Origin: Chlorobium sp.
GTDB lineage: Bacteria; Bacteroidota; Chlorobiia; Chlorobiales; Chlorobiaceae
NCBI GenBank assembly: GCA_028282595.1
Contig: JANQHQ010000042.1
Location: 1-26,420 of the forward strand
Direction: 5' to 3'
Length of the DNA: 26,420 nucleotides
In this document: positions 16,012 to 23,182 of the stretch, one piece after another
Numbering within the stretch: the stretch's first letter is position 1
Layout of the letters: the number at the start of each line of letters is the position of its first letter
Program-made: the position numbers and the translations under genes
Notes under the pieces: model-generated
Database searches by the model: none
What the model was told of the DNA's origin: nothing
Seen by the model: only the letters and a program-made list of their open reading frames with translations

Positions 16012-16467
16012 ATTAAAAAATCAAAATATTGCATCATCACTCCCCTATTAGCACTCGTCATTTCAAGTGCTGGAATTCAGGAAAGTGCAATCGGATCGAA
16101 CAGGGAAAACACAACGCAAGCGACTGTTACGATAAAGGGGTTCGACATTTTTGTCGACATCGTAGCATCGGATGAAGAGAGAAAAAAAGGATTGATGTGG
16201 CGAAAGCATCTCGCATGGAACGAGGGCATGCTCTTCGTTTACAAGGAGAGCGCGATTCGGTATTTCTGGATGAAAAACACGTTTATCCACCTCGATATCG
16301 CCTTTATCGACCGCAACATGATCATACGTTCGATCGTATCGACGTCGAAAACACAGGACAGCACAACCGTCTACCGATCGGCCTGTCCCGTGAAATACGT
16401 GCTGGAGGTCAACCGGGGCTGGTTCGAGAAAAACGGTGCGGGCGTGGGCGACACGGCGACACGGTGA
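16012..16467 (+). CDS. Exported DUF192 protein, apparent ATT start
   Basis: DUF192 proteins are small exported or periplasmic domains of unknown role. Family motifs are plain: GLMWRKHL (from residue 60), GMLFVY, FWMKNTFIHLDIAFID (from 85), YVLEVNRGWFEKNG and VGD. Conventional calling would start at TTG 16192, cutting off the first strand and half of the GLMxR motif. The same frame stays open back to a stop at 15985 and encodes a good signal peptide (Lys-Lys-Ser-Lys, then CIITPLLALVISSA), but contains no ATG, GTG or TTG there. ATT at 16012 gives MKKSKYC... and 151 residues. Either a rare AUU start is used or the start was lost or misread. Confidence 0.75.
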   Translation: MKKSKYCIITPLLALVISSAGIQESAIGSNRENTTQATVTIKGFDIFVDIVASDEERKKGLMWRKHLAWNEGMLFVYKESAIRYFWMKNTFIHLDIAFIDRNMIIRSIVSTSKTQDSTTVYRSACPVKYVLEVNRGWFEKNGAGVGDTATR

Positions 16468-16508
16468 CACTCGGGCCCCTCCCCCTGCAAATCCCGGCCG
16501 AATGAAGC

Positions 16509-16985
16509 TCAGCCTTTCCTGACGGAAACCACTAGTTCGACCTCGACACTCGCGTCGAGCGGGAGTTCGGCTACGCCGATCGCGCAACGCGCATGCCTGC
16601 CTTTCTCCCCGAAAGCTTCGTAGAGCACCGCGGAAGCTCCGTTTGCCACGATATGCTGATTCGCGAAAAAAGACTCGCTTGCCACGTAGACGGTGAGCCT
16701 GATTACCCTTTCGATATGGTCGAGATCGCCCAGCACGCCCTTTACGGCCGCCAGGGCGTTGAGCACGGCGATACGCGCGGCGTGCGCCGCCAGAGCCTGG
16801 TTTATCTCGTTCACCTTGCCCTTGCAGCCCTCTTCCGCGACGAGCTCGCCGCCGACGAAGGGAAGCTGTCCGGACGTGAAAACCAGGTCGCCGGAACGAA
16901 CTGCCGGATCGTATATTCCCGCCGCTTCCGGAACAGGGGGCAGGGAAAGATCGGCTTTTTCGAGCCTTGTTTCAACGAGAGACAT
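16509..16985 (-). CDS. RidA/YjgF/UK114-family protein
   Basis: A 158-residue Rid-family protein, somewhat longer than the 128-residue RidA. Hallmarks are GIYDPAVRSGDLVFTSGQLP, INQALAAHAARIAVLNALAA, the VIRLTVYVAS strand and RHARCAIGVAELPLDASVEVEL. Arg133 corresponds to the active-site Arg that binds the carboxylate of 2-aminoacrylate in RidA, so imine deaminase activity is possible. The length and the VxxxxAxHAARxAVLNALAA segment point to the YjgF-like subgroup annotated as L-PSP family rather than RidA proper. It starts at ATG 16985 and is convergent with the DUF192 gene. Confidence 0.9.
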   Translation of the reverse strand: MSLVETRLEKADLSLPPVPEAAGIYDPAVRSGDLVFTSGQLPFVGGELVAEEGCKGKVNEINQALAAHAARIAVLNALAAVKGVLGDLDHIERVIRLTVYVASESFFANQHIVANGASAVLYEAFGEKGRHARCAIGVAELPLDASVEVELVVSVRKG

Positions 16986-17315
16986 GGTACGGTATTCTTG
17001 TTAGCAGAAGCCTTCGGGACAATGTAACTGTTTTTCGTATATCCATCCATTCCTCCCGCGTCGGAAGCAGTCGCTGCCGCTGAACGTGAAGTTTCGCTTT
17101 GCTTTCTATGCGGAAAATCGTTATTGTGGCATTTAAGACGAATCGTCTGTTTCACTCCGGGGTGCTGCGGAAACGCGGCTGAGATCAAACCCGTATAACT
17201 TGATGCAGGTAATACTGACGCAAGGAAGACAGTTGAAACGCGTTCACGCTTCTCTTCTTTTTTCTTCCTTCCGGCCTCCCTGCTCTCTCCAACACTTAAA
17301 CCACAGGCTGAAATC
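16986..17315 (+). other. Intergenic region holding the thiamin operon leader
   Basis: 330 bases between the divergent ridA-like gene and thi4. The right half contains the TPP riboswitch (17152-17230) and a pyrimidine-rich stretch (about 17248-17290) before the thi4 ATG. The left half has no clear gene or hairpin; promoters for both directions must lie there. Confidence 0.7.
17152..17230 (+). promoter_or_regulatory. TPP riboswitch (THI element)
   Basis: The conserved thi-box sequence is present in order: CCGGGGTGC (17158-17166), GGCTGAGATCA around CTGAGA (17179-17184), AACCCG, then CTTGATGCAGGTAATACTG (from 17199) and GACGCAAGGAAG (17217-17228). Spacing between the pyrimidine- and pyrophosphate-sensing helices is normal. 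It lies 86 bases before the thi4 start, so TPP should repress the whole thi4-tenI-thiE-thiD operon. No strong terminator hairpin follows. AAGGAAGA (17222-17229), part of the aptamer's 3' side, is fully complementary to TCTTCCTT (17263-17270), which may form the alternative structure. Confidence 0.93.
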
Positions 17316-18083
17316 ATGGAAGAAAAAATCACGAAAGCCATTGTCAGGAATTTTTTCAGGAAACTCGAGGACTCGCTCGTCGTCGACGTGGCGATTGTCG
17401 GCGGAGGTCCGTCGGGACTGATCGCGGCGAAGGAACTGGCCCGGGCAGGCCGTAAAGTCGCGGTTTTCGAAAGTAAACTCGCTCCCGGCGGAGGCGTCTG
17501 GGGCGGCGGCATGCTCTTCAACGAAATCGTCTTTCAGGAGAATCTCACGAGCATTCTCGACGAGTACTCCATCAACCACGCCCCGACCGGTGACGGTTAT
17601 GTCACGGCCGACTCCGTCGAAGTGGCGAGCGCCCTCATATACGGCGCGGTTCATGCGGGCGTCCCCATTTTCAACACGGTGAAAGTCGAAGACCTCGTCA
17701 TGCGCGACGGCAAGGTGTGCGGCGTCGTCATCAACTGGAACCCCGTGGTGAGACTGGACATGCACGTCGATCCGCTTGTCGTGATGTCGAAAGCCGTGCT
17801 CGACGGTACGGGGCACCCGTCAGAACTGCTTATGATGGCCAGCAACAAGGCTGGAATCTCCCTGGACACGCCGACCGGAACGATCATGGGTGAGAAACCG
17901 ATGTGGATGGAAAGCGGCGAAAGCACGACGGTCGTCAACACGAAGCGTCTCTACCCCGGCCTCTACGCATCCGGAATGGCGGCCAACAACGCCATGGGCG
18001 GCTTCAGGATGGGTCCGATCTTCGGCGGTATGTTCCTGAGCGGCAAGAAAGTCGCGGGACTGATCCTCGAAGATATCGAGTGA
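17316..18083 (+). CDS. thi4: Thi4-family thiazole synthase, archaeal sulfide-dependent type
   Basis: A 255-residue Thi4 homolog that builds the thiazole moiety from NAD, glycine and sulfur. The N-terminal dinucleotide-binding motif is VAIVGGGPSGLIAAKELA (25-42), followed by the GGGVWGGGML loop. INWNPVVRLDMHVDPL places His150 where yeast THI4 has the sacrificial Cys205 (in its CMDP motif), as in Methanococcus jannaschii Thi4 with His164. The end (GMAANNAMGGFRMGPIFGGMFLSG) is typical. So the enzyme is predicted to be catalytic and to use free sulfide with Fe(II). It is the first gene after the TPP riboswitch. Some archaeal homologs are annotated as ribose 1,5-bisphosphate isomerase, a less likely role in this operon. 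Confidence 0.93.
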   Translation: MEEKITKAIVRNFFRKLEDSLVVDVAIVGGGPSGLIAAKELARAGRKVAVFESKLAPGGGVWGGGMLFNEIVFQENLTSILDEYSINHAPTGDGYVTADSVEVASALIYGAVHAGVPIFNTVKVEDLVMRDGKVCGVVINWNPVVRLDMHVDPLVVMSKAVLDGTGHPSELLMMASNKAGISLDTPTGTIMGEKPMWMESGESTTVVNTKRLYPGLYASGMAANNAMGGFRMGPIFGGMFLSGKKVAGLILEDIE

Positions 18084-18089
18084 TCTTTC

Positions 18090-18731
18090 GTGGCTCCCGT
18101 GAAACCCGGCCTTCCCCGGCTGTACATGGTCACCGACAGCCGGGCTCTTTCCGGCGGAGCGAACGAGCTTCCGGGCCTGGTCCGGAGGGTCGCGTCGGCC
18201 CTTCCGATCGCGGTTCAGTTACGCGAAAAACATCTGAACGCCGCGGCGCTCTGCCGGCTCGGAGCCGAGGTCCGAAACGCACTGCCGGACAACGGTTCCC
18301 TGCTCTGCATCAACGAGCGCACGGACGTCGCGCTGGTCTGCGGGGCTTCGGGCGTTCATTTTCCGGAAGCCTCCTGCCCCGTCGGGCAGGCCATCGCACC
18401 GACGAGAGGCATGATTGCCGGAAAGAGCGCGCACTCCCCTGAAGCCGCTCTTTCAGCCGAATCGGAGGGTGCGGACTACCTTTTCTTCGGACCGGTCTTC
18501 GAGACTCCCTCGAAAAAACCGTTCGGAAAGCCGAGGGGCCTGAAAGAGCTCGGAGAGGTGTGCCGGCGGGTCCGCATACCGGTTTACGCGATAGGCGGCA
18601 TCGTCCCCGCCACGGCGCAAAGGTGCCTGGAGGCGGGCGCCTACGGCATCGCGGCCATATCGGCGTTCATCGGAAACGACGATCTGCCGACTATCCTCGA
18701 TAACTTTCAAACCGTCCTTTCAGGCGCATGA
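18090..18731 (+). CDS. TenI-like / ThiE-superfamily protein
   Basis: A 213-residue TIM-barrel protein of the ThiE/TenI superfamily. It keeps VQLREK and a GGIVPATAQRCLEAGAYGIA phosphate-binding end, but reads VHFPEASC where ThiE has HLGQxD, and ADYLFFGPVFETPSKK like TenI. B. subtilis TenI has the same layout (VQLPSGSFS, YVLFGHVFETDCKK) and is a thiazole tautomerase, not a thiamin-phosphate synthase. It begins with GTG at 18090, six bases after thi4, and overlaps thiE by ATGA. Thi4 product is not known to need the ThiG-linked tautomerase, so the role here is open; it could be a specialised ThiE. Confidence 0.82.
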   Translation: MAPVKPGLPRLYMVTDSRALSGGANELPGLVRRVASALPIAVQLREKHLNAAALCRLGAEVRNALPDNGSLLCINERTDVALVCGASGVHFPEASCPVGQAIAPTRGMIAGKSAHSPEAALSAESEGADYLFFGPVFETPSKKPFGKPRGLKELGEVCRRVRIPVYAIGGIVPATAQRCLEAGAYGIAAISAFIGNDDLPTILDNFQTVLSGA

Positions 18732-19354
18732 TTTTCCCGGAGAAAGGCACGCTCTGCTGCATTACGCCGGAAGAGGGAGACCCCGTCCTCTATTCCGAAC
18801 AGGTTCTCGGGGGAGGAGCGGACATGATCCAGCTCCGTCGCAAGCACGCTCCGGGCCGCGATCTCTGCCGGTGGTCCGAAGAGATTCAGCGGCTTTGCAG
18901 ACGGCACAACGCCCTTTTTATCGTCAACGACCGCCTCGATATCGCCCTCGCCGTGGGAGCGGACGGCGTTCATCTCGGCCAGGAAGACATCCCGGCCACA
19001 GAAGCGAGGGCACTCCTGGAAAGCGGAAAACTTCTCGGCATCTCCACATCCTCGGTCGAGGAAGCCCGCCGGGCGGAGAACGACGGAGCCGATTACGTCG
19101 GTTTCGGTCACATCTTCCCCACTGGCTCGAAGCAGAAATCCGGACGCCCTGCGGGGACCGGACGCCTGGGCGAAGCCGTCCGCTCGATACGCCGGCCTGT
19201 CCTGGCGATCGGCGGCATCAGCGACGGTACGCTGGGCGAAGTGCTCGAGGCCGGTGCATGGGGAATAGCGGTCATTTCGGCGGTTTCCGCCGCTCCCGAC
19301 CCCGCCCTGGCCGCAAGGAACCTCAAACAACGCATCCGGGCGGCGCTCCGATGA
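18728..19354 (+). CDS. thiE: Thiamin-phosphate synthase ThiE
   Basis: ThiE couples HMP pyrophosphate with the thiazole phosphate to give thiamin phosphate. The 208-residue protein has FIVNDRLDIALAVGADGVHLGQEDIP (the diagnostic NDR and HLGQ motifs), YVGFGHIFPTGSK and the phosphate-binding AIGGISDGTLGEVLEAGAWGIAVIS. The early QLRxK motif reads IQLRRKH, with Arg in place of the usual Glu/Asp, and the STHS motif reads STSS; both are slight departures. The start ATG overlaps the stop of the TenI-like gene, and its own stop overlaps thiD, so translation is likely coupled. Confidence 0.9.
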   Translation: MIFPEKGTLCCITPEEGDPVLYSEQVLGGGADMIQLRRKHAPGRDLCRWSEEIQRLCRRHNALFIVNDRLDIALAVGADGVHLGQEDIPATEARALLESGKLLGISTSSVEEARRAENDGADYVGFGHIFPTGSKQKSGRPAGTGRLGEAVRSIRRPVLAIGGISDGTLGEVLEAGAWGIAVISAVSAAPDPALAARNLKQRIRAALR

Positions 19355-20157
19355 CGAAGGCGCGCTACGACACGGCGCTCACCATCGCCGGTTCGGACGG
19401 AAGCGGTGGAGCGGGGATCCAGGCGGACCTGAAAACGTTCGCAGCTCTCGGCTGTTACGGCCTGAGCGTCATCACGGCCGTAACCGCACAGAGCACAACC
19501 GGCGTGGCCGGTCTGTTCGCGCTCCCGGCGGACTTCGTCGCGAAGCAGCTCGAGGTGCTTCTGGGAGATATCGAGGTCGACGCGGTTAAAATCGGCATGC
19601 TGGCCGCGGGCGAAACGATCACCGCCGTCGGCGAAGCGATCCGCCGCCGTCTCGGTGTACCGCTCGTTCTCGACACCGTCCTCACGTCGTCGAGCGGCAT
19701 GGATCTGCTCCCTCCGGAAGCGGGCGATCTCATGGCGAGGGAGCTTTTTCCCCTTTCCACACTCGTCACGCCCAACCTTCGCGAAGCAGCCGTTCTTGCG
19801 GGCCTGCAGCGCACCCCTTCATCGAGAAGCGAGATGGAACGGGCCGCGGAGCTGCTTCTGCATCGCGGCGCCCCGGCGGTGCTCGTCACGGGAGGACACC
19901 TGGCGGGAGAGACATGCGACGACTTCCTGCTTTCGGAAAAGGGGGAAGAGTGGTTTTCCGCCCCGAAAGTCCCGACCCGGAACGCTCACGGTACCGGATG
20001 CACGCTCTCCTCGGCAATCGCCGCGCATCTGGCAAGAGGCTTCGAACTGCACGACGCGGTCCGCCGGGCGAAAATCTATACGCTGGAAGCACTGAGGGCC
20101 GGAGCCCCCTTCGTTCTAGGTAAAGGCTCCGGCCCCCTCCGTCATCTGCACCCCTGA
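19351..20157 (+). CDS. thiD: Hydroxymethylpyrimidine (phosphate) kinase ThiD
   Basis: ThiD phosphorylates HMP and then HMP-P to supply the pyrimidine half of thiamin. The 268-residue ribokinase-fold protein has the signature IAGSDGSGGAGIQADLKTF, CYGLSVITAVTAQSTTGV, the substrate Lys region DAVKIGMLA, LVTPNLREAAVL, and the anion hole NAHGTGCTLSSAIAA. The frame is open far upstream (to 18871), but that overlaps thiE; the ATG at 19351 shares ATGA with the thiE stop and begins the family sequence. It is the last gene of the operon and convergent with ugd. GGCCGGAGCC/GGCTCCGGCC (20097-20134), inside its last codons, can form a hairpin. Confidence 0.95.
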   Translation: MTKARYDTALTIAGSDGSGGAGIQADLKTFAALGCYGLSVITAVTAQSTTGVAGLFALPADFVAKQLEVLLGDIEVDAVKIGMLAAGETITAVGEAIRRRLGVPLVLDTVLTSSSGMDLLPPEAGDLMARELFPLSTLVTPNLREAAVLAGLQRTPSSRSEMERAAELLLHRGAPAVLVTGGHLAGETCDDFLLSEKGEEWFSAPKVPTRNAHGTGCTLSSAIAAHLARGFELHDAVRRAKIYTLEALRAGAPFVLGKGSGPLRHLHP

Positions 20158-20168
20158 GGAAAACGCGT

Positions 20169-21506
20169 TCAGGCGACTCCTCTCGGGTTCCGCCCTATCG
20201 AGTAATAGGCGAACCCGAGCTGCTCCATCAGATCCGGACTGTAGATGTTGCGTCCGTCAAAGACGACAGGAGCGTTCAGCGCCTTTTTCACCTCCTCGAA
20301 ATCCGGGCTCCTGAAAACCATCCATTCCGTGACGACCGCAAGAGCGTCCGCGCCCTCGAGAGCCTCTTCCGGATGCTCGACGAGCCTGAGATCGTCCCGG
20401 TCGCCGTAGATCCTTTTCGCCTCGTCCATCGCAACCGGGTCGTAGGCCTGTACGACCGCGCCGGCGCTCCAGAGATCTTCCATCAACCGGCGGCTCGGAG
20501 CTTCGCGCATGTCGTCCGTATTGGGCTTGAAGGCGAGTCCCCACAGGGCTATGGTCCTGCCCTTCAGTCCACCGTGAAAATGCTCCTTCATCTTTTCGAA
20601 CAACGACCCTTTCTGATCGGCGTTGACGGCTTCGACCGCATCGAGGATACGGGCGGAGTAGCCGTACTTTCTCGCGGTTCTCTCGAGCGCCTGCACGTCT
20701 TTCGGAAAACACGAACCGCCGTATCCCACGCCCGGGTAGATAAACGAAAAGCCGATCCTGGAATCGGAACCGATCCCCCGCCTCACGGCCTCCACATCCG
20801 CGCCCACACGCTCGGCGATGTTGGCGATCTCGTTCATGAAGCTGATCTTTGTCGCAAGCATCGCATTGGCCGCATACTTGGTCAGCTCGGCCGAACGGAC
20901 ATCCATTGCTATGAAACGTTCATGACTGCGGTTGAACGGCGAGTAGAGTGTCCGGAGCAGTTCCTTCGTCCGGGGATTCTCCACACCGACGACAATACGC
21001 TCCGGTTTCATGAAATCGTTGACGGCGTCCCCCTCCTTGAGGAATTCGGGATTCGAGACGACGTCGAAATCCAGCGAAACGCCCCTTTCGTCGAGCACGG
21101 ACCGGATCTTCCCCGCCACCAGGTCGGCCGTGCCGACCGGAACGGTAGACTTGTCGACGACGATGCGGTAATCCTCCATGTGCTCCCCTATGCTCGCGGC
21201 CACGCTCAGCACGTGGCTGAGGTCGGCCGAACCGTCCTCGTCCGGAGGCGTTCCGACGGCTATGAACTGAAAGAGTCCGAAATTCACGCCTTCCCTGATA
21301 TCCGAAGTGAACGAAAGGCGACCTTCACGGCTGTTTTCGATCACCATCTCCTCGAGACCCGGCTCGTAAATCGGAATTTCCCCCTCCTTGAGCCTACGGA
21401 TCTTCTCCTCGTCGATATCGACACACAGGACGTCGTTGCCTACTTCGGCAAAGCACGCTCCCGTCACGAGGCCGACATAACCGGAACCGAAAATGGTAAT
21501 CTTCAT
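20169..21506 (-). CDS. ugd: UDP-glucose 6-dehydrogenase
   Basis: This 445-residue NAD-dependent enzyme oxidises UDP-glucose to UDP-glucuronate for surface polysaccharides. It has the Rossmann motif FGSGYVGLVTGACFAEVG (6-23), CVDIDEEK, the VVDKSTVPVGTA loop, the central-domain Lys/Asn region KYAANAMLATKISFMNE and catalytic Cys266 in YGGSCFPKD. The C-terminal UDP-binding half contains GLAFKPNTDDMREAPS. The long upstream extension of the frame (to 21644) is non-homologous, so the ATG at 21506 is the start. The gene is divergent from the symporter and stands alone; UDP-mannose or UDP-N-acetyl sugar dehydrogenases are less likely from the motif set. Confidence 0.94.
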   Translation of the reverse strand: MKITIFGSGYVGLVTGACFAEVGNDVLCVDIDEEKIRRLKEGEIPIYEPGLEEMVIENSREGRLSFTSDIREGVNFGLFQFIAVGTPPDEDGSADLSHVLSVAASIGEHMEDYRIVVDKSTVPVGTADLVAGKIRSVLDERGVSLDFDVVSNPEFLKEGDAVNDFMKPERIVVGVENPRTKELLRTLYSPFNRSHERFIAMDVRSAELTKYAANAMLATKISFMNEIANIAERVGADVEAVRRGIGSDSRIGFSFIYPGVGYGGSCFPKDVQALERTARKYGYSARILDAVEAVNADQKGSLFEKMKEHFHGGLKGRTIALWGLAFKPNTDDMREAPSRRLMEDLWSAGAVVQAYDPVAMDEAKRIYGDRDDLRLVEHPEEALEGADALAVVTEWMVFRSPDFEEVKKALNAPVVFDGRNIYSPDLMEQLGFAYYSIGRNPRGVA

Positions 21507-21673
21507 AGCAAGCGTTTTATGGTGTTGAGAGCTGTTTTCCGCGTCGGCCACCGGCCGTCGATCCGCCGGAAATGACACTATATATACAAAAATAATGCAA
21601 AAAACGGTACCTTGGGATTGGTTGAAACCGGGGGCTTTCCGCAAGACGCCCGCAACATTTCGATCCGGAAAAA

Positions 21674-23182
21674 TTGCACAAAAACGGACTCCTTACAGGA
21701 ATCATAGCGGGAATCGCCGCAGGGGCGCTGCTCGGCGGCCTCAACCCGGAGGCGGGCAAGGCCGTGAGCTTTGTCGGGCACCTCTTTATCCGCTTCCTGC
21801 TGATGCTGGTCATACCGCTCGTCATAGCGGCCATGACGAGCGGCATATGCAAGCTGGGCGACATCAGAAAGCTCGGTCCGCTCGGCCTGAGAACCGTGTT
21901 CTACTACCTTGCGACAACCGCCGCTTCCGTGATGACGGGCATTCTGCTCGTGCTTGCGGTCCATCCCGGTAAACTCTCCTACGACGAGGAGCAGATCCTG
22001 GTGCGCGGAGGAATCGTCCTCCCCGAAGCCTCATACAGTATCGAGGGAGACACCGTCACGATAGAAGGCGAACGGCTTTCGAAGGAGTTCTCCTCCTTCA
22101 CGATCATCCTGAACGATCAGGGTCTGCGCGGAGAGATAGTCTCGCACCGCAGGGAAGGCGGCGACCGGCTCGCGGTTTCCTCGTGGCGGAACGACGGGGG
22201 CGAAGCCGCCACGGTTTCCTTGGCCGGCCGGGGCGTCACGATCGACAAGCCCCTCGCCGAACGCTTTACCAGGGATGAGCGGAGCATAACCGACGTTCTC
22301 AGGGAGGTTCTCGAGGGCCTCGTCCCCTCGAACCTCTTCAAGGCGATGGCCGAAAACGACATCCTCCCGGTGATAACCTTTTCCCTGTTGCTCGGAGCGG
22401 TGCTCTCGACCCTCGGCGAGCAGGGGCGTCCGGTGATCGACTTCTTCAACAGCCTCAACGAGGCGATCATGAAGCTCGTTCATCTGGCGATGTACGCGGC
22501 CCCCGTCGGCATCGGCGCCCTGATCGCCGGGAGGCTGGGCGAAGCAGGCGGGTTCGAAGGCTTTCTGCCGGAATTCCTGCGACTCGGCAAATACGCCTTC
22601 ACGGTGATCGCGGGCCTGCTTATCCATGCGCTCGTCATTCTGCCGCTTCTGCTCCGGCTCTTCGGCGGAACCGGCGTCTTCCGCTTCGCGAAAAACACCT
22701 CCCCCGCCCTGCTGACCGCCTTTTCCACGGCGTCGAGCTCCGCCACACTGCCCCTGACGGTCGAATGCGCGGAGGAAAAAAACGGCGTCGCGCCCAGAAC
22801 GGCGGGCTTCGTGCTCCCGCTGGGTGCGACGATCAACATGGACGGCACGGCGCTTTACGAAGCCGTGGCGGTCATCTTCATCGCGCAGATAAACGGCATA
22901 GCGCTGGGTCCGGCGGAGCTCGCCATCGTGTTCCTGACGGCCACGCTTGCGGCGATCGGCGCGGCCGGCATTCCCGAAGCGGGTCTTGTAACGATGGTGC
23001 TGGTCCTCAAGGCCGTCGATCTTCCCGTCGAGGGCATTTCGCTGATCCTGGCCATAGACTGGTTTCTGGACCGCTGCAGAACGACCGTCAACGTCTGGGG
23101 GGACAGCGTCGGAGCGAAGATCATCGACCGGTACGTGCGCAAAAGCGGCCCGGCAGCAGCCGGCCCCCGAGCCACGTCCTAA
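21674..23182 (+). CDS. DAACS-family sodium:dicarboxylate/glutamate symporter with large inserted domain
   Basis: This 502-residue protein follows the GltPh/EAAT fold. HP1 has STASSSATLP (351-360), TM7 has NMDGT (388-392), HP2 is near AAIGAAGIPEAG (427-437). TM8 has Asp462, Asp466, Arg469, Asn473 and Asp477, matching GltPh Asp390, Asp394, Arg397, Asn401 and Asp405. Arg469 suggests an acidic substrate such as aspartate, glutamate or a dicarboxylate. Between the third and fourth membrane segments lies a hydrophilic stretch of about 105 residues (about 98-205) with beta-strand and charged character, much longer than usual for the family. The only suitable start is TTG at 21674 behind CCGGAA. The stop overlaps the stop of the convergent lipoprotein gene by four bases. 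Confidence 0.9.
   Translation: MHKNGLLTGIIAGIAAGALLGGLNPEAGKAVSFVGHLFIRFLLMLVIPLVIAAMTSGICKLGDIRKLGPLGLRTVFYYLATTAASVMTGILLVLAVHPGKLSYDEEQILVRGGIVLPEASYSIEGDTVTIEGERLSKEFSSFTIILNDQGLRGEIVSHRREGGDRLAVSSWRNDGGEAATVSLAGRGVTIDKPLAERFTRDERSITDVLREVLEGLVPSNLFKAMAENDILPVITFSLLLGAVLSTLGEQGRPVIDFFNSLNEAIMKLVHLAMYAAPVGIGALIAGRLGEAGGFEGFLPEFLRLGKYAFTVIAGLLIHALVILPLLLRLFGGTGVFRFAKNTSPALLTAFSTASSSATLPLTVECAEEKNGVAPRTAGFVLPLGATINMDGTALYEAVAVIFIAQINGIALGPAELAIVFLTATLAAIGAAGIPEAGLVTMVLVLKAVDLPVEGISLILAIDWFLDRCRTTVNVWGDSVGAKIIDRYVRKSGPAAAGPRATS

Noticed and set aside
16049..16073. CIRCE-like sequence TTAGCACTC with AAGTGCTGG after an 8-base spacer
   Set aside because: True CIRCE needs a 9-base spacer and a GAGTGCTAA right arm. 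Here the right arm matches only six of nine, and the bases are the codons for the LALVISSA part of the DUF192 signal peptide.
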